Assembly: GCF_001625655.1 (NCBI RefSeq)
Contig: NZ_AUYB01000100.1
Span: 62,001 to 126,000 of the forward strand
Direction: 5' to 3'
DNA: 64,000 nt
Source: Pseudoalteromonas luteoviolacea DSM 6061
Lineage (GTDB): Bacteria > Pseudomonadota > Gammaproteobacteria > Enterobacterales > Alteromonadaceae
Positions 54,816 to 63,963 of the stretch are shown here, piece after piece. Positions within the stretch are counted from its first letter, which is position 1. Each line of letters starts with the position of its first letter. The notes below the pieces were generated by a model. It was not told the DNA's origin and did not search any database. It was given only the letters and a program-made list of their open reading frames with translations. Position numbers and translations under genes: made by a program.

Positions 54816-55898
54816 TCATTGCGGTAGTGGCCATGACTGCATTTCAACTAATCTACTCTTTGTTCGTTCAAATTCAAAAGCCAATTGTTCGCCAATATAG
54901 AGTGATTGCAATTCAACATCTGCAGACACGATTACTAATTTTTTTCTGTCGTAAAATTCATCAACTAAAGCAATAAAGCGCCTAGCTTCATCATCCAGTG
55001 TACGTGGTGTATAACTGTGCTTTGATCGAATGTAGCCTTCTTCAATTCCTTGCACATTATTATTTGCGGCTGCGGATGTACCCATTTGTTTTACTGACCC
55101 TACAAAAATTGCGTCGTATTGATTTGCAAGCTCCATGTAGTCAGCAGTAGCTCTAGGAGATGAGCATAAGGCCATAAAATCAGCTAAAATTGATGACTCA
55201 GAAGTACCTTCTATGGAGATGGGTCTACCCAAAATCTCTACCTTGCTTGTTTTCAAGGTACCCAAAACACTTGAAAATAGGGTATGGAATTTCGCTCGAT
55301 CATTTACAATGTAGTAGTTGCTGACGAACCCATGCCTAAAGCGATGATCAAATTTTCCGCAAATATTGATAATCTCACACTGCTCTAAAATTAAACTGAT
55401 GGTGGGCTCAAATCGGCATCGTTGCAATCCGTTTTTGTATAACTCATTGGGGTGTGAATTTGAGGTAGTCACAAAAATAATACCCGATTTTACAAACGCT
55501 TCCAAAAGCCCGGAGAGTATCATTGCATCGCCGATATCTTTAACAAAGAACTCGTCAAAACATAACACTTTAGTGCTTTTAGCCCATTGGATCGCGAGTT
55601 TTTGCAATGGGTTTTTTTCTCCTTGAATTGCTCGCAATTGTTGATGGATTTGTGACATAAAATGATGAAAGTGCAGCCGTTGTTTTTTCTCAGAGTGAAT
55701 TGATTCAAAAAACAAATCCATTAAATACGATTTTCCGCGACCTACTGGTCCATATAGATATATACCTTTTGTCCCTTGATTGTTATTGATTTGATGTAGT
55801 AGGGCATCTAGAGCCGATATTGCAGCGTACTGTGCTTGATCACGGGTTAAAACTCCCTCATGCACAAGCTGATCATAACAAGATTGAATAATGGACAT
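54816..55898 (-). CDS. zapE: ZapE/AFG1-like ATPase
   Basis: 360 residues. Walker A GPVGRGKS at 50-57, Walker B VLCFDEF near 112, sensor region VTTSNSHPNELYKNGLQR and FDHRFRHG, the layout of the AFG1 family (cell-division ATPase ZapE in E. coli). Usual home of zapE is next to rplM-rpsI, which is not the case here, so it may be a paralogue. Its role here is by similarity only. Confidence 0.87.
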   Translation of the reverse strand: MSIIQSCYDQLVHEGVLTRDQAQYAAISALDALLHQINNNQGTKGIYLYGPVGRGKSYLMDLFFESIHSEKKQRLHFHHFMSQIHQQLRAIQGEKNPLQKLAIQWAKSTKVLCFDEFFVKDIGDAMILSGLLEAFVKSGIIFVTTSNSHPNELYKNGLQRCRFEPTISLILEQCEIINICGKFDHRFRHGFVSNYYIVNDRAKFHTLFSSVLGTLKTSKVEILGRPISIEGTSESSILADFMALCSSPRATADYMELANQYDAIFVGSVKQMGTSAAANNNVQGIEEGYIRSKHSYTPRTLDDEARRFIALVDEFYDRKKLVIVSADVELQSLYIGEQLAFEFERTKSRLVEMQSWPLPQ

Positions 55899-56132
55899 TT
55901 AAATAGGCTAAAAATTTACAATTATGAATATATTAACGTGAAGAGAAAGCATTATGAAGGTGTAATAATCGCTTTTATTTGACCCAAAAACTTACATGTT
56001 TTTTGGGTTGTTACGAATGGAATGGCTACTAATAACTCAATTGTTAGATTATGTAAAATTGCCTGAAAACTGCAGAAACTATATATACAACACGTTAAAT
56101 ATGGCGGTAAGAATAAACCGCCATATGTACTT
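55899..56132. other. Gene-free stretch with two inverted repeats
   Basis: ACCCAAAAA/TTTTTGGGT at 55982-56008 (9 bp, 9-nt loop) and ATATGGCGGT/ACCGCCATAT at 56099-56126 (10 bp, 8-nt loop), the latter 6 nt past the GST stop. Only the second looks like a terminator, and its T-tract is on the plus side. I see no gene. Confidence 0.45.
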
Positions 56133-56768
56133 TTATTTATATGGGCTTAAATCAGTGAGTTCTGCCTCACATACTTTTTTGATCACAGGGTGTTTGGCTA
56201 AAGAACGCAGATAATTGGCTAAATGTTCAAATTGCAGAGGTGGTTTGTTCAACTCGTCAGCCCAAATACAGAGCATAAACAAGTAACAATCACATACTGT
56301 AAATTGGTCGTTTACCACATAATGCTTACCCGCAAGGTGTCTGTTAATGATTTCAAACATACTCACTAGTCTGCTTTGCTGTGTTTTTACAATATCATCG
56401 TACATCAAAGCGCTTTGGGTATGCCTTTCCGGATAAGAGTAAATCATTAATTCAGCTTGTACCGTAGTAGTGAAATACATAAGCCATTGGTAAAACTCAC
56501 CTTTTTTCTCTGGCTCTGATGGGATCAACTGAGATTCAGGGTGCTTTTCAGCAAGATATAAGCATATGGCGCCACTTTCAAATAAAACAAACTCTTCATC
56601 AACCAGAGTAGGGATCCGTCCTGTTGGGTTGAGTGTTAGATATTGAGCCGATTTGTGTGCTTGTTTTTTTCTATCTACGAGCTCTAATTGGTATGGGACT
56701 TTTAGCGCTTCTAAAACAAAATGTGGGGCGAGACTGGCATTGCGAGGATAATAAAACAAAGTGTACAT
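56133..56768 (-). CDS. Glutathione S-transferase family protein
   Basis: 211 residues from ATG 56768 (AAGG 7 nt upstream; six extra codons possible). Thioredoxin-fold half: MYTLFYYPRNASLAPHFVLEAL, PTGRIPTLVDEEFVLFESGAICLYLAE (cis-Pro and ES glutathione contact); helical half with VVNDQFTVCDCYLFMLCIW, the conserved N-capping Asp region. Bacterial beta/theta-like GST; substrate unknown. Confidence 0.9.
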   Translation of the reverse strand: MYTLFYYPRNASLAPHFVLEALKVPYQLELVDRKKQAHKSAQYLTLNPTGRIPTLVDEEFVLFESGAICLYLAEKHPESQLIPSEPEKKGEFYQWLMYFTTTVQAELMIYSYPERHTQSALMYDDIVKTQQSRLVSMFEIINRHLAGKHYVVNDQFTVCDCYLFMLCIWADELNKPPLQFEHLANYLRSLAKHPVIKKVCEAELTDLSPYK

Positions 56769-57078
56769 AGCTGGCCTTATCGTCAAATTTTTATTGGCTG
56801 GAAAGCTCCTTTTTTGGTAATTCCATAAGCACTTTAGGACAGCATTTGGATAATAACAAATAAAATGCTGTATTTTTATTCAAAAATTTATATCCATCAA
56901 AGGCTGTTTACATTATTAACCAATACTTTTTCTACAGTTAAAGGTTTTACCTTTACTAGGAATTTTTTAAATAAAGAAAGGGTGAGAAGGTTTTCTTAGA
57001 GGTAGTATTTGATATTTAAAAGCTAGATTTTCAAGAGCATTATGTGTCTTACACACATAATGCTCTTATTATCAGTGA
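56769..57078. other. Intergenic region with AbgT terminator
   Basis: 310 nt holding the GST promoter side (A/T-rich) and, at 57033-57067, a perfect 15-bp stem AAGAGCATTATGTGT / ACACATAATGCTCTT that ends the AbgT gene. Nothing else is seen. Confidence 0.75.
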
Positions 57079-58686
57079 CTACGGTGTGTAGTAAATCGGT
57101 GAATTTGGACCAACCGGTAAGCCAAAACCAAATACCCAAATATAGAATAGAGCAACCCAGCCAACAAAGAAGAACATACTGTAAGGTAGCATGGTCGCAA
57201 CGAGAGTACCGATACCCATGTCTTTTTTGTACTTGGTGGCTACTGCCAATATCAGGCCAAAGTAACTCATCATAGGTGTGATAAGGTTGGTTACAGAGTC
57301 ACCAATACGATACGCAGCTTGAATTGTCTCTGGCGCATAGCCAACAAGCATGAGCATTGGTACGAAGATAGGTGCTGTAACAGCCCATTGTGCAGATGAA
57401 GATCCCAAGCTGAGGTTAACCAATGCACACATTAGAATGAACAAAACAAAAACTTCAGGGCCAGTCAGGTTTAGTGCCTGCAATAACGCTGCACCGTTAA
57501 TTGCTAGGATTGTACCTAAATTGGTCCATTTGAAGAAAGCCACAAACTGCGCAGCGAAAAATACGAGCACGATATACATGCCCATTGAGCTCATGCTCTT
57601 ACTCATCGCGTCAATGACATCACGGTCATTTTTCATGGTTCCAACCACACGGCCATATACAAAACCAGGGATGGCGAACGTGACGAAAATGAATACTACG
57701 ATGCCTTTTAAGAATGGAGAGCCAGCAACCGCACCAGTTTCAGGGTGACGTAAGATACCGTCTTCTGGCACGATAGTCAGTGCTAATAGTGCAGATACAA
57801 CAAGTAGAGAAACACCAGCCCATTTCAAGCCTGATTTTTCTTTTTCACTCAAGTGCTCAATATTATTTTCAGATAAATCTATACTCGCTTCGCTTGGGTC
57901 ATACTTGCCAAGTCTAGGTTCAACAATTTTTTCAGTTACTAATGTACCAACGATGGCAATCAAGAATACTGAAATCATCATGAAGTACCAGTTAGCCTCA
58001 GGACCAACTTGGTAGGTAGGATCAATCATCTGTGCTGCAGGTGTCGTGATACCAGCTAGCAGTGGATCAATTGTGCCAAGCAGTAGGTTAGCACTGTAAC
58101 CACCAGACACACCGGCAAAAGCAGCGGCCAAACCAGCTAGAGGGTGTCTTCCTAAACTATGGAAAATCATCGCTGCAAGCGGAATAAGAACGACATATCC
58201 AAGCTCTGATGCTGTATTTGATAAAATAGCAGCGAATACAACCATAAAGGTTACAAGACGTTTCGAAGCACCCATTACCATGCCGCGCATCGCAGCAGAC
58301 AGCATGCCGGAATGTTCGGCGACACTCACCCCTAACAACGCAACTAAAACAGTTCCAAGTGGAGCAAACCCAGTGAAGTTTGTTACTAAACCAGTAACAA
58401 TTCTTTGTAGGCCTTCGGCGCTCATCAAACTGACAACTTCGATAACACCATCTGCGTCACGACCTTTCGCGCCTTCAGGACGAGGATCGATGGCACTGAG
58501 TCCCATCCAATCAGCGATACCACTGAACAGTACGATTGCAATACAGAACATCGCAAAAAGAGTGATAGGGTGAGGAAGCATATTCCCTAAAAATTCAACT
58601 GTCGCTAAAAAGCGATTAAATAAACCACTTTGTTGCTCAGGAGATTGTGAGTCTTGCTTAGCTTTAGTCTCTACTGCATTCGACAT
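57079..58686 (-). CDS. abgT: AbgT family transporter (p-aminobenzoyl-glutamate type)
   Basis: 535 residues from ATG 58686. About 11-13 hydrophobic helices; AbgT signatures TVEFLGNMLPHPITLFAMF, NTASELGYVVLIPLAAMIFHSLGRHPLAG, NLSLGSSSAQWAVTAPIFVPMLMLVGYAPE and DSVTNLITPMMSYFGL. Members carry p-aminobenzoyl-glutamate or export sulfonamides (MtrF-like). The symbol is by family; substrate not proven. No abgAB hydrolase genes nearby. Single gene with strong terminator. Confidence 0.92.
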   Translation of the reverse strand: MSNAVETKAKQDSQSPEQQSGLFNRFLATVEFLGNMLPHPITLFAMFCIAIVLFSGIADWMGLSAIDPRPEGAKGRDADGVIEVVSLMSAEGLQRIVTGLVTNFTGFAPLGTVLVALLGVSVAEHSGMLSAAMRGMVMGASKRLVTFMVVFAAILSNTASELGYVVLIPLAAMIFHSLGRHPLAGLAAAFAGVSGGYSANLLLGTIDPLLAGITTPAAQMIDPTYQVGPEANWYFMMISVFLIAIVGTLVTEKIVEPRLGKYDPSEASIDLSENNIEHLSEKEKSGLKWAGVSLLVVSALLALTIVPEDGILRHPETGAVAGSPFLKGIVVFIFVTFAIPGFVYGRVVGTMKNDRDVIDAMSKSMSSMGMYIVLVFFAAQFVAFFKWTNLGTILAINGAALLQALNLTGPEVFVLFILMCALVNLSLGSSSAQWAVTAPIFVPMLMLVGYAPETIQAAYRIGDSVTNLITPMMSYFGLILAVATKYKKDMGIGTLVATMLPYSMFFFVGWVALFYIWVFGFGLPVGPNSPIYYTP

Positions 58687-58910
58687 AGCAAATTTTCTCG
58701 GTTCCAAAAAATGCGGCATACCATATCACTTTTTCGTTCAGTGGTCATTTATTAAAGTTAACTAGAAGTGAAAATGAGATAAAATTACAAGTAATGGTGA
58801 CGAAGGGAATACCGAGAGGAAATCCTACCATGGCACAGATACAGTCATTGATGATTAAATGAACTATTTATTTTTAATCATTTTTGTAGTTTAAAGTATT
58901 CCTTTTTTGG

Positions 58911-59213
58911 TTAAGTGTTTACGCCTTTGAAAAGGAGTGGGTATTTCCTTAGTCTTGTTCCAATATAATCGTCTGACATTATTTGTTTACAGATCCGGTC
59001 AATGTCATCATCTACAGCAAGCACCCATTGCATGTGCTCGACGGCTCGCTGAAAACCCTTTTTTAAAAAGCGCTGTTTCTGGTAATAGTCACAGTTACTT
59101 TTGATCACTGAGATTTTATGTGGCTCAGATCTTAGTGTTAGCACGACTTGCTCTAGGTATTGTGTTGAAGTGTCCCTAAGCCGCCGTGGGCGGTTACGTC
59201 GTTCAATCATCAA
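58911..59213 (-). CDS. Small basic hypothetical protein
   Basis: 100 residues, rich in Arg/Lys at the start (MMIERRNRPRRLRDTSTQYL), soluble, no motif I know. The start overlaps the end of the DUF3081 gene by 11 nt, implying translational coupling. The initial Arg-rich patch could contact nucleic acid, which is only a guess. Confidence 0.6.
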   Translation of the reverse strand: MMIERRNRPRRLRDTSTQYLEQVVLTLRSEPHKISVIKSNCDYYQKQRFLKKGFQRAVEHMQWVLAVDDDIDRICKQIMSDDYIGTRLRKYPLLFKGVNT

Positions 59214-59466
59214 TGGACTCTGCTATATATTTGAGCTTTTTCACAAAGTCTTGTTTTTGCGATTCCTTGTCGTATTCAAAGTGATACGTGTTGTGAAATC
59301 CAAATCTTAAGAAAACCCCACTTCCTTTGAGATAAATGGTATACCCATCGGGATCAGAAAAAGCCGTAATGCCCTCAAGTTGTTTGCCCAAGTCGTAGTC
59401 TTGACCGTTCTGGCGGATGTGCTCATACACTTTTAATACGAGGTTAGTACTTAATTCATTCTTCAT
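59203..59466 (-). CDS. DUF3081 family protein
   Basis: 87 residues. VLKVYEHIRQNGQDYDLGKQLEGITAFSDPDGYTIYLKGSGVFLRFGFHNTYHFEY fits DUF3081, a small gammaproteobacterial family of unknown role. First of a two-gene overlapping unit. Confidence 0.78.
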   Translation of the reverse strand: MKNELSTNLVLKVYEHIRQNGQDYDLGKQLEGITAFSDPDGYTIYLKGSGVFLRFGFHNTYHFEYDKESQKQDFVKKLKYIAESIDD

Positions 59467-59515
59467 AACATAATCATATTTTTACAATCATATTCACTGA
59501 TACTGGTGAATAGGT

Positions 59516-60049
59516 TTACTGGATCAGTTTTGATACCTGTTTGAACTGCGGGTGCGTTGCGTCTTTTAGCGCTTCAAACAAAAAAGTTTCTAGACACATC
59601 ACCTTTGCGCCATCATACCTTAACTGCTCCAATGCCCAGATTTTATGTTGCCGATCTCTCGAGCAAACACCATCTGCTAAAACATAAACCTGCTGCCCGC
59701 ATTTGAGTAGGTCTTGTACAGTTTGATAAACACAAATGTGTGCTTCCAACCCTACAATTACCTTTATACTCTTCGGACTAAGGCTTTTGGCTGATTGTGT
59801 CATGGCTGCCATTGCACTAAACGCAGTTTTTTCAATAACCGGAGGAGAAAACGCCATAAGACGGCTGTCTGTATGCCCAAGTCCTTTGGGGTATTGCTCA
59901 AAGGCAAGTATTGGTATTTCTAACATACGAGCGGCGCTTAGCAGCTTTTGCGATACTTCTATGACTGATTCATATTGGTCAATATGTGGCTGGAAGTTTT
60001 GCTGAATATCAACAATAAGTATTTCATACTGGTGTGTATCCGAGTGCAT
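59516..60049 (-). CDS. Isochorismatase-like cysteine hydrolase
   Basis: 177 residues. Catalytic triad visible as Asp14 (LIVDIQQNF), Lys74 (IEKTAFSAM) and Cys106 (LEAHICVYQT), with the cis-peptide after GLEAH. The family hydrolyses amides and ethers such as nicotinamide or isochorismate; substrate unknown. Divergent from RNase Z by 77 nt. Confidence 0.88.
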   Translation of the reverse strand: MHSDTHQYEILIVDIQQNFQPHIDQYESVIEVSQKLLSAARMLEIPILAFEQYPKGLGHTDSRLMAFSPPVIEKTAFSAMAAMTQSAKSLSPKSIKVIVGLEAHICVYQTVQDLLKCGQQVYVLADGVCSRDRQHKIWALEQLRYDGAKVMCLETFLFEALKDATHPQFKQVSKLIQ

Positions 60050-60126
60050 TGAGTAATCCTTTTGTTACGAGTAAAGTTAATTTAAACTCACTGGGTGTTA
60101 TTACTTTTAAGTCGTTTAGTCAGTTT

Positions 60127-61068
60127 ATGCAATTAGAATTTTTAGGGACTTCTTCAGGCAGCCCAACCACATATCGGAATATGTCAGCAACCGCTATTAA
60201 ATTTGAAAAGAGCAAACAATGGCTTCTTGTTGATTGTGGAGAGGGGACACAGCACCAAATTCTAAGGTCCAAACTAACCTTGTACCAATTAAGTTTAATT
60301 TGCATCAGTCATATTCATGGAGATCACTGCTATGGATTGCCAGGGCTTATCGCGTCTATGTCAATGTCAGGAAGGCAGGAACCGGTATATATGATTGCGC
60401 CAAAAAAAGTAATCGAATATCTCCATGCGACTTTTGCACTTACAGATATGTCTTTGCCTTTTGATTTAAGAACAACAGCAATTGAAGAGGTGGACGGTCA
60501 ACTGGAGTTTGAATTTTGCTCGGTTGAGATTATGCCTTTAAAACACCGTGTACCGAGCTATGGGTTTAAAGTTACAGAAAAAATCATTCCTAACAAGTTG
60601 CGAATTAAGTCACTTAAGGCCGACGGGATCCCCACAGGCGCACACTTTAATCAATTACAAAAGGGACTAGATGTTGAGTTCGATGGCCAGATTTTATACT
60701 CAAGTAAATATGTATTTCCAAGCTGGAGACCTCGCAAAGTAATAGTATGTGGTGATAATGAGAAGCCAAGCCTTTTAAAACCTTACGTAGGTGATATAGA
60801 TCTGTTGGTGCACGAGGCAACATTCACACATAGCGACTTAATGAAAGTCGGTCATCACACAGGACACAGTGACGCGAAAAGGGTGGCCCAATTTGCTCAG
60901 TGTGAGAATATCGCGTCACTGGTGTTGACTCATTTCAGTGTGCGTTATCATGGGCCCGGTTTATTAGAAAGCCTAAAAGCGGAAGCCCACGATAACTTCG
61001 ATGGTCACTTAGTTCTGGCAAGTGACGGAGACATTATTGATGTGCCTAAAAAGCTACTTTCTGAGTGA
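60127..61068 (+). CDS. rnz: Ribonuclease Z
   Basis: 313 residues from ATG 60127; the frame runs 93 nt further upstream but the conserved MQLEFLGTSSGSPT is the family start. Metallo-beta-lactamase core: HIHGDHCYGLPG (62-73), LKHRVPSYGF exosite-type helix region, VCGDN, LVHEATF, GHSDAKRVA and LTHFSVRY. Processes tRNA 3' ends or acts as an RNase BN-like nuclease. The last 15 nt overlap the opposing DUF2252 gene. Confidence 0.93.
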   Translation: MQLEFLGTSSGSPTTYRNMSATAIKFEKSKQWLLVDCGEGTQHQILRSKLTLYQLSLICISHIHGDHCYGLPGLIASMSMSGRQEPVYMIAPKKVIEYLHATFALTDMSLPFDLRTTAIEEVDGQLEFEFCSVEIMPLKHRVPSYGFKVTEKIIPNKLRIKSLKADGIPTGAHFNQLQKGLDVEFDGQILYSSKYVFPSWRPRKVIVCGDNEKPSLLKPYVGDIDLLVHEATFTHSDLMKVGHHTGHSDAKRVAQFAQCENIASLVLTHFSVRYHGPGLLESLKAEAHDNFDGHLVLASDGDIIDVPKKLLSE

Positions 61069-62352
61069 CTTAAATAGTTGCCAATCGGTGTTCACCTGCT
61101 GTGCATAATTATTCGCTAACTCAATAAGTTGCTCAAATTGTTTGGGCAATTGATTTATACAAAATTGCTGAAAAGCCATTGAACGTCTATCCCCGCGCAT
61201 ATGTGCATAGCAAAGCACTTCGGCACAACTTTGAGCATATTGTTTGAATCCTCCTTTTTGGGCAGCGCGTTTGCCCAATACAATGTGCTCAGGATCTATG
61301 CCAACGCGAGCATGATGTCGAGACCGAACTAACCAATGAATACCTTGCCACAAAGCGTCATCAATAATGAGATCAGGACGACGCTGCATTTGTCTTTGGC
61401 AATTTACGGTTAAATGGGCGTGATTTAATCTGTTTACAGGACTTAGATCTGTGAAATAGTTTAGAGGTGCTGCAAGGTTTTGTTGTTTAACTTCGACAAT
61501 ATGATAAAGCTCTGTTGGAGCTTGAGACCTTGGTCCAACAAGCAAGTAATATCTCTTAAGGTTGTTACTGCCAGTTCCTGCATCAAGACGTTCAACACAA
61601 TCAATAATTTCATCATCAACGTAAGGCCTAAATTGATTTATCAAATTTGCTTTGATATCACTGTGTATTGGCTCAAACTTCAACGGGTCGACTTTAAAAC
61701 GCAAAGGTGAGGTTGATAAGTCGACGCTTTTAGCGAGGCTGCTCTTTAAATTGAAAGCAGAGCCTCCGACCAAACGTTGTAACCCTTTTTGCCAACGTTT
61801 GTGTAAAATGTGATCTTGTTCGAACTTGGTAATAGCGCTTTGACTATTGTTTTCTCCTCTAATAGAAGCCTCACACGTGAGGGTGTACTGAGTTAGAAAG
61901 CCTTTTTGTGCTTCTGGTACATCACTTGCGTATACGAGGGGCTTTTGTCGCATAGTCAAATCTTCAGTAGTCTCTTGGAGTAATTGACCAGCTTGTTGTG
62001 CTAGGTTCAAGCTTACTAAATAGCGAAAAATATCCCAAACCGCATGTCCTACACATGCATCATCAAAATCATTGGGCGTAAACACTAACGTTTCCCCGTG
62101 GGAGCCCTCTTCACTTAAAAAACCAAAATTACTGGTGTGGCAGTCACCCATAATTGTGGTCACAGGTATGCTGTAAACTTCATCTGGTAAAGCAATTAAG
62201 CCATCAAAGATATCTTGGTACATTAATGGTGCTGTGCCACGGAAAAAGTGAAAAGGGCTAGAGGCCATTTTCTCGTGTTTAGCAAGGGTGGCAGAAGGTT
62301 CACAGCCATCATGGCGTTTAATATATGTACTTAATAACTTTTCACGGCTCAT
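61054..62352 (-). CDS. DUF2252 family protein, kinase-like fold predicted
   Basis: 432 residues. FHFFRGTAPLMY near 34-45, GDCHTSNFGF at 69-78 and NDFDDACVG at 94-102 follow the DUF2252 pattern and recall the HxDxxxxN and Asp-Phe-Asp metal motifs of small-molecule kinases, although they lie early in the chain. Further: GTGSNNLKRYYLLVG and RPDLIIDDALW. The start overlaps the PPK2 stop by 11 nt. Activity unknown. Confidence 0.85.
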   Translation of the reverse strand: MSREKLLSTYIKRHDGCEPSATLAKHEKMASSPFHFFRGTAPLMYQDIFDGLIALPDEVYSIPVTTIMGDCHTSNFGFLSEEGSHGETLVFTPNDFDDACVGHAVWDIFRYLVSLNLAQQAGQLLQETTEDLTMRQKPLVYASDVPEAQKGFLTQYTLTCEASIRGENNSQSAITKFEQDHILHKRWQKGLQRLVGGSAFNLKSSLAKSVDLSTSPLRFKVDPLKFEPIHSDIKANLINQFRPYVDDEIIDCVERLDAGTGSNNLKRYYLLVGPRSQAPTELYHIVEVKQQNLAAPLNYFTDLSPVNRLNHAHLTVNCQRQMQRRPDLIIDDALWQGIHWLVRSRHHARVGIDPEHIVLGKRAAQKGGFKQYAQSCAEVLCYAHMRGDRRSMAFQQFCINQLPKQFEQLIELANNYAQQVNTDWQLFKSLRK

Positions 62353-63184
62353 ACTTACATCCTCTTTGTTTTATGCCCAATTGATGTTCCGCCAGCTCTA
62401 CAACTTTAGGATCAATGGGCGGCGGCGCAATCACCATATTGTCGCTTAGAACGTGTGTAATATATTTGAGTATCTCGACACGCGCATACCATTTGTGATC
62501 AGCCAAAATCACGTTCCATGGTGCTTGCTCTGTGTTTGTTTTAAATAGCATCTCATCTATAGCAACTTCATAATCGGCACGTTTACTTCGGTTCCTTATG
62601 TCTTCTGTTGTCAGTTTCCAACGTTTATAAGGGTTATTTAGCCGCTCAGAAAATCGTTTAAGCTGCTCATCGCTACTGATATGTAAAAACAGTTTTATGA
62701 CTTTAATGTTATCGTCTAGCAAAAGTTGCTCAAAATCATTGATCTCTTTATAGGCGCGATGCCATGCAGAGTCACTTGCATAGCCTTCAATTCGCTCCAC
62801 TAGCACTCTGCCATAATAAGAACGGTCAAATATGGTTAGTGTGCCAGGCTTGGGGAGTTTATTAAAAAATCGATAAAGATAATGTCTGCCTTGTTCGTCA
62901 TCTGTTGGTGGGCCGATAGGGAATACTTGATATCCCCTTGGGTCTAGCTTCTCCGTAATACGCCGTATAGCGCCTCCTTTTCCTGCTCCATCCCAACCTT
63001 CAAAAACAATTACTGCGCGTTGCCCTTGGTGGTAATAAGCCTGCTGAACATGAAGTAATTCATTTTGCCAATATTTGAGGGCCTGCTTGTAAGCGCTTTT
63101 TGAGTCTATTGCAGGGAATTCTAATGCCTCTTTTATATTTGGCAATTCCTTACTGTGCTGATATTGCGTTTGTTGCTTTCTCAA
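62342..63184 (-). CDS. ppk2: Polyphosphate kinase 2 family protein
   Basis: 280 residues. Walker A GWDGAGKGG (63-71), IGPPTDDEQGRHYLYRF lid-like region and Walker B TIFDRSYYGR (118-126) are intact; NRSKRADYEVAIDEML, LADHKWYARVEIL follow. PPK2 enzymes transfer phosphate between polyphosphate and nucleotides (GDP/ADP or NMP). Start overlaps the AraC gene stop (ATGA); end overlaps DUF2252. Subclass not assigned. Confidence 0.93.
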   Translation of the reverse strand: MRKQQTQYQHSKELPNIKEALEFPAIDSKSAYKQALKYWQNELLHVQQAYYHQGQRAVIVFEGWDGAGKGGAIRRITEKLDPRGYQVFPIGPPTDDEQGRHYLYRFFNKLPKPGTLTIFDRSYYGRVLVERIEGYASDSAWHRAYKEINDFEQLLLDDNIKVIKLFLHISSDEQLKRFSERLNNPYKRWKLTTEDIRNRSKRADYEVAIDEMLFKTNTEQAPWNVILADHKWYARVEILKYITHVLSDNMVIAPPPIDPKVVELAEHQLGIKQRGCKYEP

Positions 63185-63963
63185 GTTGGTAGCCTCATTC
63201 TGTATTGCTTGGGGGTGATTTTCATCACTTTCTTAAATTGACGTATAAAATGGGACTGATCGGTGTATTCTAAATCGTAGGCGATATCAGTTAGTGACTT
63301 ATGCGGGTTACACTTAATTACGCTTCTGGATTTCGATACTTCGACCAATGTTGCGTATTCCTTCGCGCTGATCCCCAGTACTTCAATAAAGGCCCTTTCG
63401 ACACGCCGACCATTCATGCCCATTGTGTCATACAAATCTGAGAGTTTTATTGACCTAGCTTTGCTATCTATCTGACTTGATATCAAATAGTAAGCATCAG
63501 GCAGGTGGTAAGAGATATGATTAAAATGTGTTTCCAGCCACTCACATAACGAGTAAATACGTTGTATTGGCTCCATAATAGGGCTAATAACTTTCATTTG
63601 TAATGGAATAATGCTTATAAACTCTTGTAGTTCGATGCATTGGTTTTTTGCGTATTTCAAAGGCATATGAGTAAAATGCTTTGCACCCAAGGGGGTCAAT
63701 CTCACACCGAACATTGTTTGTTTGTCAGATTTAAAGTGCCATAGATGTGATGTTGTTTGAGGGCCAAGTAGAAAAGCCCCAGAGCGAATAGCAGCATTAT
63801 TGATATTGGACTCACCAGACATCACCAACAATATTGAAATGCATCCATCACTATGAATTGCTTGAGGCATTACAGGTACGGCGCCACAACAATACCAGAA
63901 GTTAATGACGTAAGGCGCAAGAGAGTGCGGGGGAGGGATCACTGTATACACGTATTTCTCCAT
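63181..63963 (-). CDS. AraC family regulator
   Basis: 260 residues from ATG 63963 (AAGGA close upstream; a TTG 24 nt earlier is possible). An N-terminal sensing region (DGCISILLVMSGESNINN, GPQTTSHLWHF) resembles DUF6597-type cupin-like domains, and the C-terminal HTH has LSDLYDTMGMNGRRVERAFIE and SLTDIAYDLEYTDQSHFIRQFKKVMKITPKQYR. First gene of the operon with ppk2 and DUF2252; likely controls it. Confidence 0.87.
   Translation of the reverse strand: MEKYVYTVIPPPHSLAPYVINFWYCCGAVPVMPQAIHSDGCISILLVMSGESNINNAAIRSGAFLLGPQTTSHLWHFKSDKQTMFGVRLTPLGAKHFTHMPLKYAKNQCIELQEFISIIPLQMKVISPIMEPIQRIYSLCEWLETHFNHISYHLPDAYYLISSQIDSKARSIKLSDLYDTMGMNGRRVERAFIEVLGISAKEYATLVEVSKSRSVIKCNPHKSLTDIAYDLEYTDQSHFIRQFKKVMKITPKQYRMRLPT

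Noticed and set aside
57350..57748. 132-residue plus-strand frame inside the AbgT gene
   Set aside because: Antisense of membrane helices, no ribosome site or family pattern.
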